A stretch of 64,000 nt of DNA from Rostratula benghalensis (taxonomy: Eukaryota; Chordata; Aves; Charadriiformes; Rostratulidae). The stretch covers positions 2,682,110-2,746,109 of the forward strand of contig VXAI01000035.1 in the NCBI GenBank assembly GCA_013399305.1, written 5' to 3'. Position numbers and translations under genes: made by a program. A model generated the notes under the pieces. It did not search any database. It saw only the letters and a list, made by a program, of their open reading frames with translations, and was not told where the DNA came from. This document shows positions 49,500-62,197 of the stretch, piece by piece. The first letter of the stretch is position 1; each line of letters opens with the position of its first letter.

Positions 49500-49720
49500 T
49501 TTAAGGTTGCCACAAGAAAAATCAGACCACTAAAAGGCAAATCCGCAATTTTGGTAATTCCTGAAAAGAAGGATCCTGTGGATGTACATTTGTTGCAAGA
49601 GAGTGGGGCGCGAACAGTCATAAGCATTTTCTGAGGGCTCATCGTGCTTATTTAGGACACCAAGTCTGCTCATCTTAGATGGTCTTTGTTTTGTGCTTTT
49701 CACTTCTTTCCTTCCAGCCA
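49500..49720. other. CpG-retaining stretch, candidate conserved intronic element
   Basis: The stretch contains atccgca, ggggcgcgaac and catcgtgc in CpG-poor intron. The minus strand is open for 63 codons (49721 to 49530), but no protein family is recognisable. It may be a conserved non-coding element. Confidence 0.22.
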
Positions 49721-52700
49721 CAATAAAAGCAAGGTGGGTTGAGGGATTGTTTTCAGCAGCTTTCCCAGGTTAGGCACTGTGTCTAGGATTCTATTACCAG
49801 GAGTCCTTAGTACTGCCTATACACTCAGCATATTTGAAGTTGTTTCTTGTTGTCATGTTGAAATATTTTGAGTGTGCTTTGTTTGTAAAAATACTTGAAT
49901 CCTACAGTACAGGCACATAATGGTGTTGCTTATTAAGACATCAGACTGGATGTATGTCTTTCAACAAATCAACATAATCTGAATGATTCCACACTCAGAT
50001 CCCTGGGTGTGGGGCACTGCAGGAATCCCCAGTGGATCTTGAGATCCTAGAACAGTTTTTAGATTTTTCTCTTCAATGTGTAAATTATTGATGCTTTTAA
50101 GAAAGCATACCCTGAACTCTAAGAAGATAAAGGTGCCTCCCAGTCTGTACCTGGCAAACAACTAGCAGAGCTGGAAAAATAATTGTATTTAATCTCCAGT
50201 GACTGAGATCTTGGGAGAAGAGTCCTTCCTTGAACAGTGTATCCTGTGGTATGTCTTTTCTGTGTGCTGCTTATTTCTGCTAACTGAAAGGATAACTGTG
50301 AGCAACCAGATTGTTTCCTGGCTGTCCATTAGGCAGAAAAACTTCTGCTGAAGTTCCAGGAACATGCAGTATGATGCATTGCGCTCTGTGGACACTGCAA
50401 AGCACATTTCTGTTCTAAAAAGTTTTTAATATGGGAAACTTCTAGAAAAAGAAGCAGCAGTTAGAGTCTGGAATAGATTTTATACCACTCTTCAAATATT
50501 TTTGCATATTCAGAAAAATGACTTCAGTTTCAGGCTTCTACCCCAGTCTCAGACATATACCATACTCATTTTACAGTATAAATTCAGAAGCCACATAGGT
50601 CTTGGAAGCAGTGTCCTTGGCTTTGGGTTCTCGTTGCCTTTTATGAGCACCTCAAAACACGCCGAGCATGAATTTGGCTTCAAAAGAATTAATAAAAGGT
50701 ACCCAATTATTTTTTTATTCATTTGTTTTCTTCCATTTTTTAAAATAGTACCTCCTCTGGCCTGATCTTCATACTGGCGTTGTACATCCTGTGCTCCTCT
50801 GAACTAATTTAATTCAGTGGAGTAATTTTTGATGTGTATTGACAAGACTGTAGTCAAGCCAAGACTTCTTGTTTGTTGAAAGCCATGGACTCTCAAACCC
50901 TGCTGGTTTAAATGGTTTTACTTGACTGAAGGCATAAAAGCTTTACTCGTGCTCAAGCAGCTGTGTGTTTGGAGCTGCACAGAAAGATGGGTGTGCAAGT
51001 TATGAACTCTCAGGCTGTGAGAAAATCCGATATCCGCAGCCCGTGCTGGGGTAAGTTGGCATAACTCAACTGAAATATTGCTTTAGGATGGGCAGAGTCT
51101 TATTAGTCTGTGTTGCAGACTATATTTATGGTCTACTGGCAGGATTTCTGGTCTCTAAATGTTCTTTCCCTTGTCTATCTTACTCTGCTGACCCTTCAGG
51201 GAGGGTAAACATACATCAGTCATGATAATTGGAGCCATGAGAAATACTGAGGGAATTTCATGTCTTGTTCACCAGCTCCTGCTTCTAGAGATAGGGATGC
51301 CCACAATGCTGCTGCTAGAATACATCCTGGGGTTTGACTGTTTTGGCTGAGCCTTTTTGACTGGAAGGGGATGGTTTTAGAAGAGCAGCATGTGAGGACA
51401 TAAAGTGCATCTCAAGGAAAAGTCAAGAGGACACCTTGGTTTCAGTTTGTGGAGTTGGCCACGTTGGATTGGTGACAGGAGGAGTGAATGGAAGTTGGTT
51501 GTGTCAGGAGACTTGGCAACCAGAAAGAAATCTGAGGAGACAGACAGAGCAAGGTGGGAGCAGAGAAAGGGCAGGTACTTATGTTAGAGGGGAGAGAGCC
51601 CTATGGTGGCCTGAGCTTTAGTTTCCATCTTGATGTTCCATCTTCTTATAAAGTACCTTTAGAATTAGAAGAATTGCATATGTGGTACAACCCAACACTT
51701 GATACAATCCTGAACCAAAAATTGAAAAAAAAAAAACTCTTGGAAAGTTCAAATTAGCTGTTAGAGACCAAAGCTGTTACATTTCTGGCATTTCTGGGAC
51801 TGAGGTATTGTTTGCTGTCAGACTGCAGCCCAGCCTTGGGGTTTACTGGAAGGAGTTTATTGCAGGAAAATCCAGGCAGGTGAAGGCAGTAGCAGGGACA
51901 GTGTGAAACACTTGATGAATTTGGATTGTGTGGTGTGGAACATCTCAAGCTGTGGCCTACAGAGTCTGGTACTCAACTGTAAGAGCAGAGAATGTGAAAC
52001 CATCATGGCAGCTGGACAGAAAAGCTGCAGAGCATTGCAAGCCTGTTGTGTGGAAACCCAGTAGTGTTTCCTCTGTTCTGAAAGCCTAATGCTTTTCAAA
52101 TCAATTTAAAGGATTCCTGCAGTTTGTGGGAAGGGTGCTAACGACCTATCCCTCTTCCTCTGTTTGTGGCATCTAACAGGAAGAAAGCCTGCAGATGAAA
52201 AAGTTCAACTATAACATTCTTTTCAGGTTTTGTTGAGATAAAAATTGTGTTTTCCTTTTGTTGGGTTGTTTTATAAGACTAGTAGGATGTTTCTAAAGTG
52301 CTGGCCTATGTTACTGCCAAAGGAACAAAAACATATGCAAGAATGTCTGTGTGCTTGTGAATACTGCTGGCAATTACATGATCTTCTGTACTGGAATTCT
52401 ATTCAATTACATGATGTGTCTTGATCTGCCCCATAAAATTTTTGCATTCACTGGTGAATATTGGAGACATAAGAGGGCAAAGTTAAGAATCTACAACTGT
52501 TTTGTGTGCTTGAAGCTGCAACATAACTATTTTTTAAAAATACATTGGATAATGCAGTGTGTACTATTTATGGCAACACAAATATTTCAAGATTTTGCCT
52601 GCAGCAATGAGAGCAGGAAGACTTACAAAAATCTGCAGATTGTAGCATGCAAAGGTAGAGTATACAGTTGTTATCTGTTATGCTTAGGGACAGTCTTGTT

Positions 52701-53799
52701 GCTGCCACAGAGCTGAAAATGGTAGGGACAAGGTAGGGGTAGACCCTGATATCCCTTGAAATTGGCACCTGAAAGCAATCAGGTGCAAAAGGGAGAGGTT
52801 ACTGCGTCCTCGCCAGAAACCACAAAATGGGCAAGCTCTTCACTGCCACTGACAGATCTGGAAGATGCTGGAGGATTGAGGAAGCGTGTGCTTAGAAGGG
52901 AGTAACAGGTACAGGCGCTTTACCTTCAGTTCAGGTTTAGATGCAATAATTATTAACATCAAGCAACTGCTTCTGTCAGTAATGAGGACCTGTCGTGTAC
53001 CTTCATGGGTCTAAAAGAAAGCTGTAGATGGTTCATTTTTGGAGAGCAGCTCATCTTGCACTAGTATTCTCTGGTTGGACAGGAGCAGTTCTGTTCTCTT
53101 TGTTGGTGTGGAAACTGAATGAAAGAAGCAGAAGGATGTGAAGATGTGAATAGCTGCCTTTTTCTCCATCCTCCTGTGCAGGCTTGAGGCAGGGTAAAAG
53201 TTACAGCTGGGGAGACGAAAATGCTCTTGGTTTCCATACTACTGACTCTTTGAAATATAGTGTTGAACACTATAAAAATAAACTTCAACAAATATATGCT
53301 CTTCTAACTGTCAAAAATTGCAAAAACATGCGCTGGGTTTGATGAGCAGTTGTCTAGGCATTGTAAATATATTCCTGAGAAACTGGGTTTGACAGACAGG
53401 GGAGGACATGCAAACTGTGGGATTTCAGCATTTTTGAAATCTCATTTTCATTTCTGGACTCTCAGTCTTCTTTTGTGTGTACATGCACAAATACCCATGA
53501 AGGCAGGATTCTCATTGCAAACTAGTTTTTAACTTTGATGGTTTAGAAGGCTAAAATTTTGCAGTTTGCATTTCAAACAGTATAAGATTTGCTGTGCCCG
53601 AAGCAACCATAAGCTCGGAGGGATATTTGGCTCTAGAAGAGGTAAGTTTTTGAGGTAACCCAGAGTTTGCCCAGGTAAGGGGCATGTTAGGTGTTTTAAA
53701 AAAAATAATCTATTGTGGTAATTCTTCCAGAAAAGTATTTTGGGAGAGCTGTTTTGGTAAAATTCCAAGTACAGATTACTTCCAAATATCTGATTTTCC

Positions 53800-54560
53800 T
53801 TCTCCTCTAATTGCCTTAGTCTCCTGCTAACAATTGCCCATCCCCTGCATATGGAAGGGCAGTTGGGGGTGGTGGGGAGGGCACAGATTTGGTAGGTATC
53901 TCAGCCAGCTTGACCGGCTGCCGTGCCCTGCAGCCTCCCCGCCGTGCAGCTCTGCAGAAGGATGGGGAGGGGACCCCACTGGGAAGCTCCATGGGGCACA
54001 GGCGGTGCTTTGGTATCCAATTCAGAGGATTAATACCACTTTCTGTTCCTTGGACACTGCAGCCAGTTGGCCTAGTGCTCACATTCAGTTTGCCCACTTC
54101 TTGAGTGCACTTACTTGTGTAAATCTGCTCAAGCGTTTAAGTCTGAAAGAGCAAACAAACAGGGAAATGAACAGACGGCTCTGCTGGCTCTGGAGGGGTC
54201 GCTTGCTTCTCTTGCCTTGTTTCCATGAATGTGGCCCCTTGCAGTACACACAATGCCGTCTGTCAGCCCTCCTTTCGCAGACGAGGGCTTTGCTGTGAAG
54301 TGTAAAGCGCCGTCTGTGCACCCAGCACCTTTGCTCCTTTAGAAGTGCTCCTTGGAAGCTGGACACGCACTCCTTCCTCCTCCCGAGCGCTCGGGTTCCT
54401 CCGCTGCTGCCCGTCTGTGCCCTGGTGCCAGCAGCAGGACGGGTGAGTGAGCCCCCAGGGGTCTGCCAGGCAGAGCTGCCCCAGAGGCTGTGGTTAAACA
54501 GGCACACACGGAAGCGTACACGTGGGAAAAGATTGTGTGCCCTATCCTAAAGGGCATGTA
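53800..54560. other. GC-rich intronic patch with splice-like signals
   Basis: GC content is clearly higher than in the rest of the intron, with clusters such as ctgccgtgccctgcagcctccccgccgtgcag. At 54382-54395 lies a perfect 14-base palindrome CCCGAGCGCTCGGG. An acceptor-like site (cacctttgctcctttAG, ending 54342) and a consensus donor (GTGAGT at 54443) bracket a 100-base interval that is open in all three plus frames. Because 100 is not a multiple of three it would break the LRP8 frame if included as a cassette. An alternative exon, a non-coding exon, a small internal promoter or chance are all possible. Confidence 0.35.
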
Positions 54561-56359
54561 GGGTTGTACCAGGGGAGGATGGAGGCCTTATGTTGGCCAC
54601 ACATACTCCAACACCATGGCTTGTCCCATAGCTGACAGACCTCTACTTTAAGTAGTGTGGTGAGGCTTGGGCTGCTTCATGTGCTGGCCCTACCACTAGC
54701 CCAGTCAGGCTCGTATTAGCTAAGAGGTTTTCTCTCACAAAAGCACCAGTGCTGTTGTATTGTAGGTTATAGCTTGATTTGATACAGGCATACACTTAGT
54801 ACTGAAGAAATCTGACCATGTTTGAGATTCTCGAGATTATTTTTCTGTTTTTATTACTTCTGTTAAATTCCACTGGTTTTGTTAATCCCTTCCTGGTCAC
54901 CCAGTGATCTGTGAATGTTTTGGGTACTTTGGTCTCCTAGGTTATTGCAGGGGTTCTTAGAAACACCCCTCTCTTGCAGAGATCCTGTGCTAGATTTTTG
55001 ACATCTGCAGTGTGGCACCTTTCTGCATTTTGGCTTTCTATGTATTACCCTGTGTGCTTTGTCCTTTGTATCCCCTTCACCTTCATACCTTTCAGTGTCA
55101 CACTGAATGCCCAGCTCCCCGTTTGAGTAAGTCAGACAAAGCAAACTTCCTGACCAAATTCAGGTCAGAGTTTCAGGCTGCATTTCTCGTGGGTAATTTA
55201 ATTTTTGCCTATTTTAAATTTCTGGGCAACCACCTCAGACATGACATTTATTCCAGTTTCTAGGTCTTTGATGGCAGTGCCTGTACTGTTTTTAAAGGCT
55301 GCCACAGTCCATCCTTGACTGTGCTTGTCCTATCTGATGGTGTAAAGGTTAAAGGACTGACCTAGTGCAGAATCGACCCTGACAGTGTATTCTCAATGGA
55401 AGACAAACTGTAATGGCTGTAATCATGTTGTGGAAATTCTGTGTTATTGTTATCAAACAAATGAATGCCTTCAGGCAAAAAGGAAAAATACTTAATATCC
55501 ACCACATATTTTAATAGTGTTTTTTAATTACGCCTGTTTTACTCAGTTTACTGCTATGTAATGTATTTTGAATGTTTGGTGACACCTCCCAGGAAGAAGG
55601 TTCTTGATAGTTGGTGCCAGCCAGGTGTGTTAGGGACCCCTAGACAGCACAAGAGAGGGAATCAGACAGGGGAAGACTTGACCCTAAGGACAGAGGCTTG
55701 TTCTGTGAAGATTCACCACGTGTAAGACGTCTGGGAAGAAGTGTGTGTTGTGGTACACTGGGGAACCTTGCCACAGAAGCATTATGGGACAGGATAGGAG
55801 AAGAAAGAAGGTGAAAGATTTCAGGAACTAACAGTGTGTTGATCGGGCTGTGCAACAAGAAGTATTCTTTTTAAGGCCTTGTAGATCTGCAGAAGATAAC
55901 TGGAGTGCAGAGTCCTTGGACAGAAAAGACTGACAGATTGATGGTTCATTCCATTCTCACTCTTTATCTCTTCTTAGCTGTCATTGCTGTGGGAAGTCTG
56001 GTGACTAATTGTAATAGCAATACCTCCTGTTCCAGATCAGGGAATTCCCTTGTGCTAATAACACTGCTTGACTCCTGAGTCACGTTCTCTTTTTCTCTGT
56101 TTGAGAGTAGAAGGTTACATTCCCATTAAATGGGTTGCCAAACCCAAAATTGCAGTAAACTGAGGCTGGCTTCCTTTGGCTAAATTCTGTTCCTGATTGT
56201 GGGTCTTGACTTGCAAGTGTCCTAATCCCAGGCTAGGCATCCTCCAGTAGCACACCAGGGCTCTTGAATTGTTTTTAGTTTTAGTCAGGGTGGGAGGGAA
56301 GCGAGATGCAGAGCCGATTCCTTGGAGCCCTTAGGAAAAAAAATACCGTGCCTTGTAAA

Positions 56360-56445
56360 AAGAGTGATTTTACTTATTGCAATTGAGGAGTCAATTAACT
56401 GGCTAATTAAAGCAATTTCTCATTACATAATTGAATTCTGGTTCA
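56360..56445. other. TAATTA-rich block, candidate enhancer core
   Basis: Several homeodomain-type cores lie within 85 bases: GCAATTGAGG, GTCAATTAAC, GCTAATTAAAG, CATTACATAATTGAATTC. Such clusters are common in conserved neural enhancers. The evidence is motif density alone. Confidence 0.27.
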
Positions 56446-59033
56446 TCACCATTTCTACTCTACAAGGCTGCCCCAGAGAGCAGAGCCATTTCTGAGTGCT
56501 CTGTATCACAAACAGAAGAATCAATCACTCTCTCAGCGTTCGGATGCGGCACAGAGCAACCCATGAGTCTGGGAAGGGGTGAGATGGTTGGGTGGGACCT
56601 CCCTTTGTTTCTTGTGGAAGTAAACAAGGGGATGTGATCCAGATGGTTAATAAAAAGGTGGTTTTCTCAGACATGTTTCTAGTGGCAAAGATAAATGATG
56701 AAAAGAGGTGACAAATACTGGAGACCCAGCTGTTAGTGCAGAAAACACGAGGTTTAGGATGCCCAGGGTTGTGGGACTGAAGGTTACGTTCTAGAATATG
56801 CAGAATGTCTAAAGCTCAAAGTATTATGCTGGATTTGGACATGCCATTGCCTATCAAATATACTCTTAAATTGGCTGAGAGGAGAGAGAGCTTTTAAATT
56901 CTGGAAGCTTCCTCCTGTACAGACAGATACTCTGAAGATGAAGTTATTTTTTAATAAAGGATGAATTAGAGAAGTGTCAATGCACTGAAATGTTGTATAG
57001 TAATGGAAGGTATATGGAAAGAGTGAATGGTAAAATTTTGAAATGCTTAAAAATCTAAAACATGAGATTTTAGTGGGCATAAAACTAAGCCATACCATCT
57101 GAAGGAGGAAGGAGAGACGGGTTAATGACATTTGTTGCTGGTGAGCCATGATTTGACAGTGAGGGATTGTGGTAGAGATATTTTTGAAGTTAGGGTATAA
57201 GCACTTCAAAGCCCAGAAAAAATTGCATTTGGCAGCTGATGTGGACTTTGAAGACCGAATGAGACACAATTAAAGGAAGTGTATTTAACATCTTCGGCTT
57301 CCCTCAGTAGTGTGATACCCAGTGATTCTGAATGCCCTGATCATGTTGCACCTTGAAAGTAGGATTCAGATGGACCAGAAACCATGTTCTCACCAAAGGA
57401 GGAAGCTAGTTAAAATTAGTGAATGTTGTGGCTTTAGTAAGAATTCAGGCATTTTAACTTACGCCACATTAGTGAATACAAAATGCTTGAGAGAGAATGG
57501 TGTGCTTTAAATAATCTTTTCAGACTACTGATCTGGGTTCCTTCCTGTGTATGAGACACACCATAAGGTACCTTGTTCCATAAACCCTGGTTCCTCATGT
57601 AAAAACTCAGTGCATTCCCTCTGTCACAGGAGCCCTTTGGGGTGCAGTCACTTGTGTTTGTGAATCCCTTTTACCTGGTTGATAATGACCTCTAAAAGAA
57701 ATAACTAGGCTTCTGGAATTCAATGGGAAATTGTTTCATGCCTGAAACAGAAGAGACACTGTACTTTGAGAATTGCAAAATTTATAGAAGAAGAGTGAAA
57801 GCAGAATTAAAAAAAAAATTAAAAAATAGGGGGGTGGGGTGGTGCTTTTGGTAACATTCAGTATCTCAAGAGTATGAGGAAGAGAGAAAAATGAAGGGTC
57901 TAATGATGGCTTTCCATAATGGAGTGTTTGTTTCCTGTACTTGGATTTATTTGGTCGGAGTATAGAATGGAAGAAAGGGAAGCAATGGAGGCAGGTTGCC
58001 CTGTGAAAGCTGGGGGAAGGAAGAGGAAGAAGGAATAGAAAATGCCTGTGTTATGAGAATGGCATACTTTGAAAAAAAAAATTCAACCAGAAGATGGAGT
58101 GTAAAAAGCCCTAGGATGTGTTGTAGGGAGCTGCTCAGCACTGGCAGAAATAGATCACCCGTAGAAACAAATCTTTTGTAGGCTCATTTTAGATGAGTTT
58201 TGTTGTGGGTTGACTGTGATGGGGTTTCTTTTTGTTTTGTGGGCTGAGGTTTGTTTTCCCTGTGGCTGGAATATGATAGGAAGAGAAGATCCAGGCAATT
58301 TTAAAAATGTTTTTATTTTTAATACATAAAACTTCTCTTCCAAATGCCACGGCTTAATATCATGACTGGTGGAGCTCAGTTCCAGCCCTTGACCAGCGGA
58401 AACAGCCTCCATATGTTCCTGATACCATGGGTGAAATGGGCATTCCTGATTTTGCGTGGTGTGACAGATGCTGGTTTCTACAGTGGCAGTCTTTTCCTCT
58501 CTCAATCAAGTTATTAGTGTCATTGTCATGAAGCACTCAACATCTTTCAGCCCTTAGGGAAGAGGAGCCCAGTTTGGAACAGAAACCTGTGCATCCTGAC
58601 AGCACACATTGAAGCACTGTGGGGCTAAAGCGTACTCATGTTCGTTGGCCCTTGGGAAGCACTCCAATTCCCAGGCTGGCACTTCTGACATAACTCAATT
58701 ATGGAATTATAAATAAACAATTGACACAGGCCAGGGAACTTCAAAGCAATCAGTACCACATAATAGGTTCTAGCTTGATAAATAAACCATGTTGCTATAA
58801 TCTAAAGGATTCTTAATTCTGTCTTAGATCAAAGCTTCTTCCTTGAACTGCAACCTGGCAGCTCTCCCTAACCTCTTTCCTTCCCCCATGTCCCCTGCTG
58901 ATCTCTTGGTACAAGCAGCATTACCCATGGGACCTGTTTCTTTGCAAGGCACATCCCATCTCCTAAATTACTTGGATCCTGATACACCATTGCATGCCAA
59001 GTAGTTCTTAGAGAATGATTCTTGGCCAGCCTC

Positions 59034-59056
59034 TTTTTTTTTTTTTTTTTTTTTTT
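59034..59056 (+). repeat. T23 homopolymer tract
   Basis: An uninterrupted run of 23 thymines followed by CCCAG. The pyrimidine run plus CAG resembles an acceptor, but no supported exon follows. Confidence 0.92.
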
Positions 59057-60715
59057 CCCAGTTGAATTGATACACATTGCCTGGTTTCTTAGGTAATGAG
59101 AATCACTTTCACAGTGGCCATAACAGTCATGTCCATGTGGTGTGCTCTTTTTAGTTGCCTGCTTTGTACCCACATAGTGAGGTTTTGTTCCCAGCAAGAC
59201 CCAGGCACAGAGAGGTGGTGACTTGTGCAGCTTGAGAAGGGTGACTGAGGCCTTTCCCCAAACCATTTATTACACTGAGAAGCAGTTCATGCGTTGCACC
59301 TTCACTGAGCCCAAGACTCTCTTTAAGACATCCCGTCTTTTGTTACCAGACTGAAAGCATACTGGGACCAGCTGAATGTCCTGTGAAATAGTGGCAAAGC
59401 CACTATTGCTCTGGGTTCAACACAAGGTATGGAGAGGAGCAGGTGCTCTTCACACTGCCTTTGCAGGGAACGTGCCTTAGGTAAAAATGTCCAGTCTAAA
59501 ATAAAGGGAGGTGTATGTCTGAATTCATAGTTCCAACTTCATTTGTGAAGAGCAGACCCAATCAGCAAGTGTATTGCTAACAGCTTTTCCCATTCACAAC
59601 ACTGGCTCCAAGGAAAAAGCTTCTTTTTTCTTCTGTGTGATCCCGCCCTGGGATGGTGAGGGGGCAAAGGGGAGAGGGGGAGGCAGCAGGTACAGACGGG
59701 CTCCTGCCGTGAGCATTTAAATACTGAGATGTCAGGAGCTGGGAAATTGTGCAATAGACAGTTGTCCCGTGACCTGGATCCCGAATGCTTAAGGAAGTCT
59801 GAACCTTTTTTTTTTTCCTTTTAATGAGCTGATGTATTAATAACAAACCTATTGTGTGTGTGTGTATGTGGGAGGGTGGCAGGTTTTTGCATGAGATCTG
59901 ACTTTCTGAGAAATCCCATGTGATGCCTGGGTGTTGATGCACAAGATCACATATCACTGTGCTACCTCCTGTCCAGGGGAGGAAGTTGCCAGAATTTTCT
60001 GAGAAGAAATCAAACCAAAATCCCCTTTGTAACCCCAAACAAACAGGGACAGAGAAGTCACTGATGTTACCTTCCTTACAGCTGCATTTGCAATCAATCC
60101 CATCAGTGAGGACAAATAAAATCTATAGTTTTGGATTAACAAAAGGAGCCCAATGTATGAAGAGAGTGCATCTCTTTTCAGATGTACTAGGAGCTCCCTG
60201 GTCTGCCACATGAGACCCCTGTCAAGGTAGTGCAGAGCCTGTGCCTGGGTTTTTGGCCTACAATTGTTTGATAAATATTTTAGTGTTACGCACATCTTGT
60301 TGCCAAAAATTCAGAATAAAAACGTCTTCCAGGGAAAGAAATCTTTATGCATGCTCATGTTTCATTCAAGCACTTGTTCTTACTGTGTGTGGCGCAGAAA
60401 GGCAAGGTTTAAAATCAATTCTCTTCTCCATTAGCATCCTCAAAGGATGTCTCTGGTCACATCAGAGGCAATCTCATCTCTCCCTCATTTATATAATTGT
60501 TATTTGTTTTGTTTAAAACTTCATCATCTATGAAATCATCTGTCACCTTCTGCAGAGACCTGTCAGGGTATTGACTGTGTATCTGCCTCTGCCTGGGAAT
60601 AACAAAGAAGTTTGTGTGCTGCAGGCTGCCTGTCTGCCTTCCCCTTGGCTGAGGGAATGGTGCTTTTTTGTGGCCCATTTGGTCCTTGGCCTCTTTGCTC
60701 GTGGTGCCATTAAGG

Positions 60716-60820
60716 ACGCCAATTAATGTTAATCTGAAGGTAGACACTTCTCTGTTAGATACTGGAGCAGTGCCATCAGCTAGTCTCACATGGGTCACCA
60801 AGCAGCTGCTAAGCAATAAT
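60716..60820 (+). other. Weak retropepsin-like motif, possible old retroviral fragment
   Basis: A plus-strand frame reads LLDTGA (the aspartyl-protease signature, DTGA at 60758-60769) preceded by an alternating polar/hydrophobic strand-like segment (INVNLKVD), as in retroviral or LTR-retrotransposon proteases. There is no second protease half, no polymerase, no LTRs and no intact neighbouring frame; a stop follows at the end of the 64-codon frame. A four-residue motif is expected by chance about once in a window of this size, so this is suggestive only. If real it is a decayed, non-functional remnant. Confidence 0.2.
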
Positions 60821-61112
60821 GTTTATTGCATTTTTACTTCATATCCTTCACTCCGTGATTGATCACTGTGGCTTATATAAAACTAATAACATTGACAAAA
60901 CTTTAAACTATCATGAAAGCCAGTAAGTGAAACATGGGGACGAAAGCAGAGAGTTTCTTGCCAGCAGCTTTCGTACTGTCATTGAGAATACAGAGGAAGG
61001 AGAGACAGTGAAATTAAGAGCAAATAAGGGTGTGTTTTGTTTAGATTTCAAAGAGTAACCTTGGAAATTTTCCTTGTCATGTAAGGACATGATGCTCAGT
61101 AGCATGCTTGTA

Positions 61113-61648
61113 ATTCACAGAACCCCAGAATGATATGGGGTTGGAAGGGACTTCTGGAGATCATGTAGTCCAACCCCCCTGCCAAAGCAGGTCCTCCCAG
61201 AGCAGGTTGCACAGAAACTTGTCCAGGCAGGTTTGGAATGTTTCCAGAGACAGAGATACCACCTCTGGGCAGCCTCTTCCAGGGCTCTGCCACCCTCAAA
61301 GTGAAGAAGTTCCTCCTCATGTTTAGATAGAACTTGTTATGTACAAGTTTGTGCCCATTTCCTCTTGTCCTGTCACTGGGCACCACTGAAAAAAGACTGG
61401 CCCCTTCCTCTTGACACCCACCCTTTGAGTATTTATAGGTGTTGATCAGATCCCCTCTCATCCTTCTCTTCTCCAGACTAAAAATATCCAAGTCCCTCAG
61501 CCTTTCCTCATAAGAGAGATGCTCCAGGCCCCTCATCATCTTTGTTGTCCTCTGCTGTACCCTCTCCAGCAATTCCCTGTACTTCTTGAACTGGGAAGCC
61601 CAGAACTGGATACATAGCTCCAGACACGGCTTCACCAGTGCAGAGGAG
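61113..61648 (-). mobile_element. CR1 LINE fragment (3' end, long partly intact frame)
   Basis: A reverse-oriented CR1 tail of about 535 bases. Its 3' end has attcacagaaccccagaatg and the 'tgtagtccaacc' block. The minus strand is open for 179 codons (61635 to 61096) and reads family-like from CIQFWASQF through [28 protein letters not shown] and [19 protein letters not shown]. After that point the frame departs from the family pattern: compared with the copy at 77-615, a few bases are missing near 61258-61266 (gataccacctctgggc versus gactccaccacctctctgggc), which shifts the frame. The preserved coding stretch suggests a fairly young insertion of the same subfamily as the copy at 77. Confidence 0.94.
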
Positions 61649-61770
61649 TTTTACCTTGTCCTTAAAGATGCTGTGTGTTTGCATCTTGTTTGCGTTTGCT
61701 TGTACCTTGCACACTCACCTCTGGATAGGAACAACTCTCAGGATGATATTTAACTGCCTGGGGACCATTA
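61649..61770. other. Spacer between two CR1 copies
   Basis: 122 bases of non-CR1-looking sequence between two reverse-oriented tails. It may be unique sequence or a diverged piece of the left copy. Confidence 0.45.
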
Positions 61771-62197
61771 TCATAGAATGGTTAGAGATGGAAGGGGCCT
61801 TAAAGATCATCGAGTTCCAATCCCCCTCCTGTGGGCAGGGACACGTCCCACCAGACCAGGTTGCTCAAAAGCCCCATCCAGCCTTGGACTTAAACCCCTC
61901 CAGGGATGGAGCATCCACAATTTCTCTGGGGCAACCTGTTCCATTGTCTCACCACCTTCACAGTAAAAAATTTCTTTCTAATATCTAATCTAAATCTCCT
62001 GTCTTTCAATTTAAAACCATTACCCCATGTCCTGTCACTACACTGACAAAGAGTCCCTCTCCAGCTCTCCTGTAGGCTCCCTTAAGATACTGGAAGGTGG
62101 CTCCAAGGTCTCCCCAGAGCCTTCTCTTTTCCAGGCTGAACAAACCCAGCTCCCTCAGCCTGTCTTCACAGGATCCCTCTGATCATCTTCATGGCCC
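61771..62197 (-). mobile_element. CR1 LINE fragment, second subfamily
   Basis: A reverse-oriented CR1 tail starting at tcatagaatggttagagatgg, with aaagatcatcgagttccaatcc, the gaccaggttgctcaaaagccccatccagcc segment, the cctgttccattgtctcaccacc segment and the closing gagccttctcttttccaggctgaac. It matches the copy at 35696-36062 better than its neighbour at 61113, so the two adjacent copies are separate insertions. It is frame-damaged and ends near ttcatggccc. Confidence 0.93.

Larger units (their letters stand above)
41413..53799. other. Intronic sequence without recognised gene
   Basis: About 12.4 kb without a recognised exon or transposon. Contents include a CpG-retaining patch (41945-42200), a T20 run (43874-43893), a 21-base tandem duplication (45913-45961), three clustered hairpins (47214-48049), a short TTG microsatellite (about 47693-47712) and a further CpG-retaining stretch (49500-49720). 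Confidence 0.55.
54561..61112. other. Intronic sequence without recognised gene
   Basis: About 6.5 kb without a recognised exon. Contents include an AT-rich TAATTA block (56360-56445), a T23 run (59034-59056), a short TG run near 59855 and a weak retropepsin-like motif at 60716-60820. Open frames are short. Confidence 0.55.

Noticed and set aside
53834..54507. Plus-strand 154-codon and minus-strand 140-codon frames
   Set aside because: They lie in the GC-rich patch, overlap on opposite strands and show no protein family resemblance.
56784..57269. 161-codon minus-strand frame
   Set aside because: AT-leaning sequence, no recognisable motif, no splice or promoter support; likely chance.
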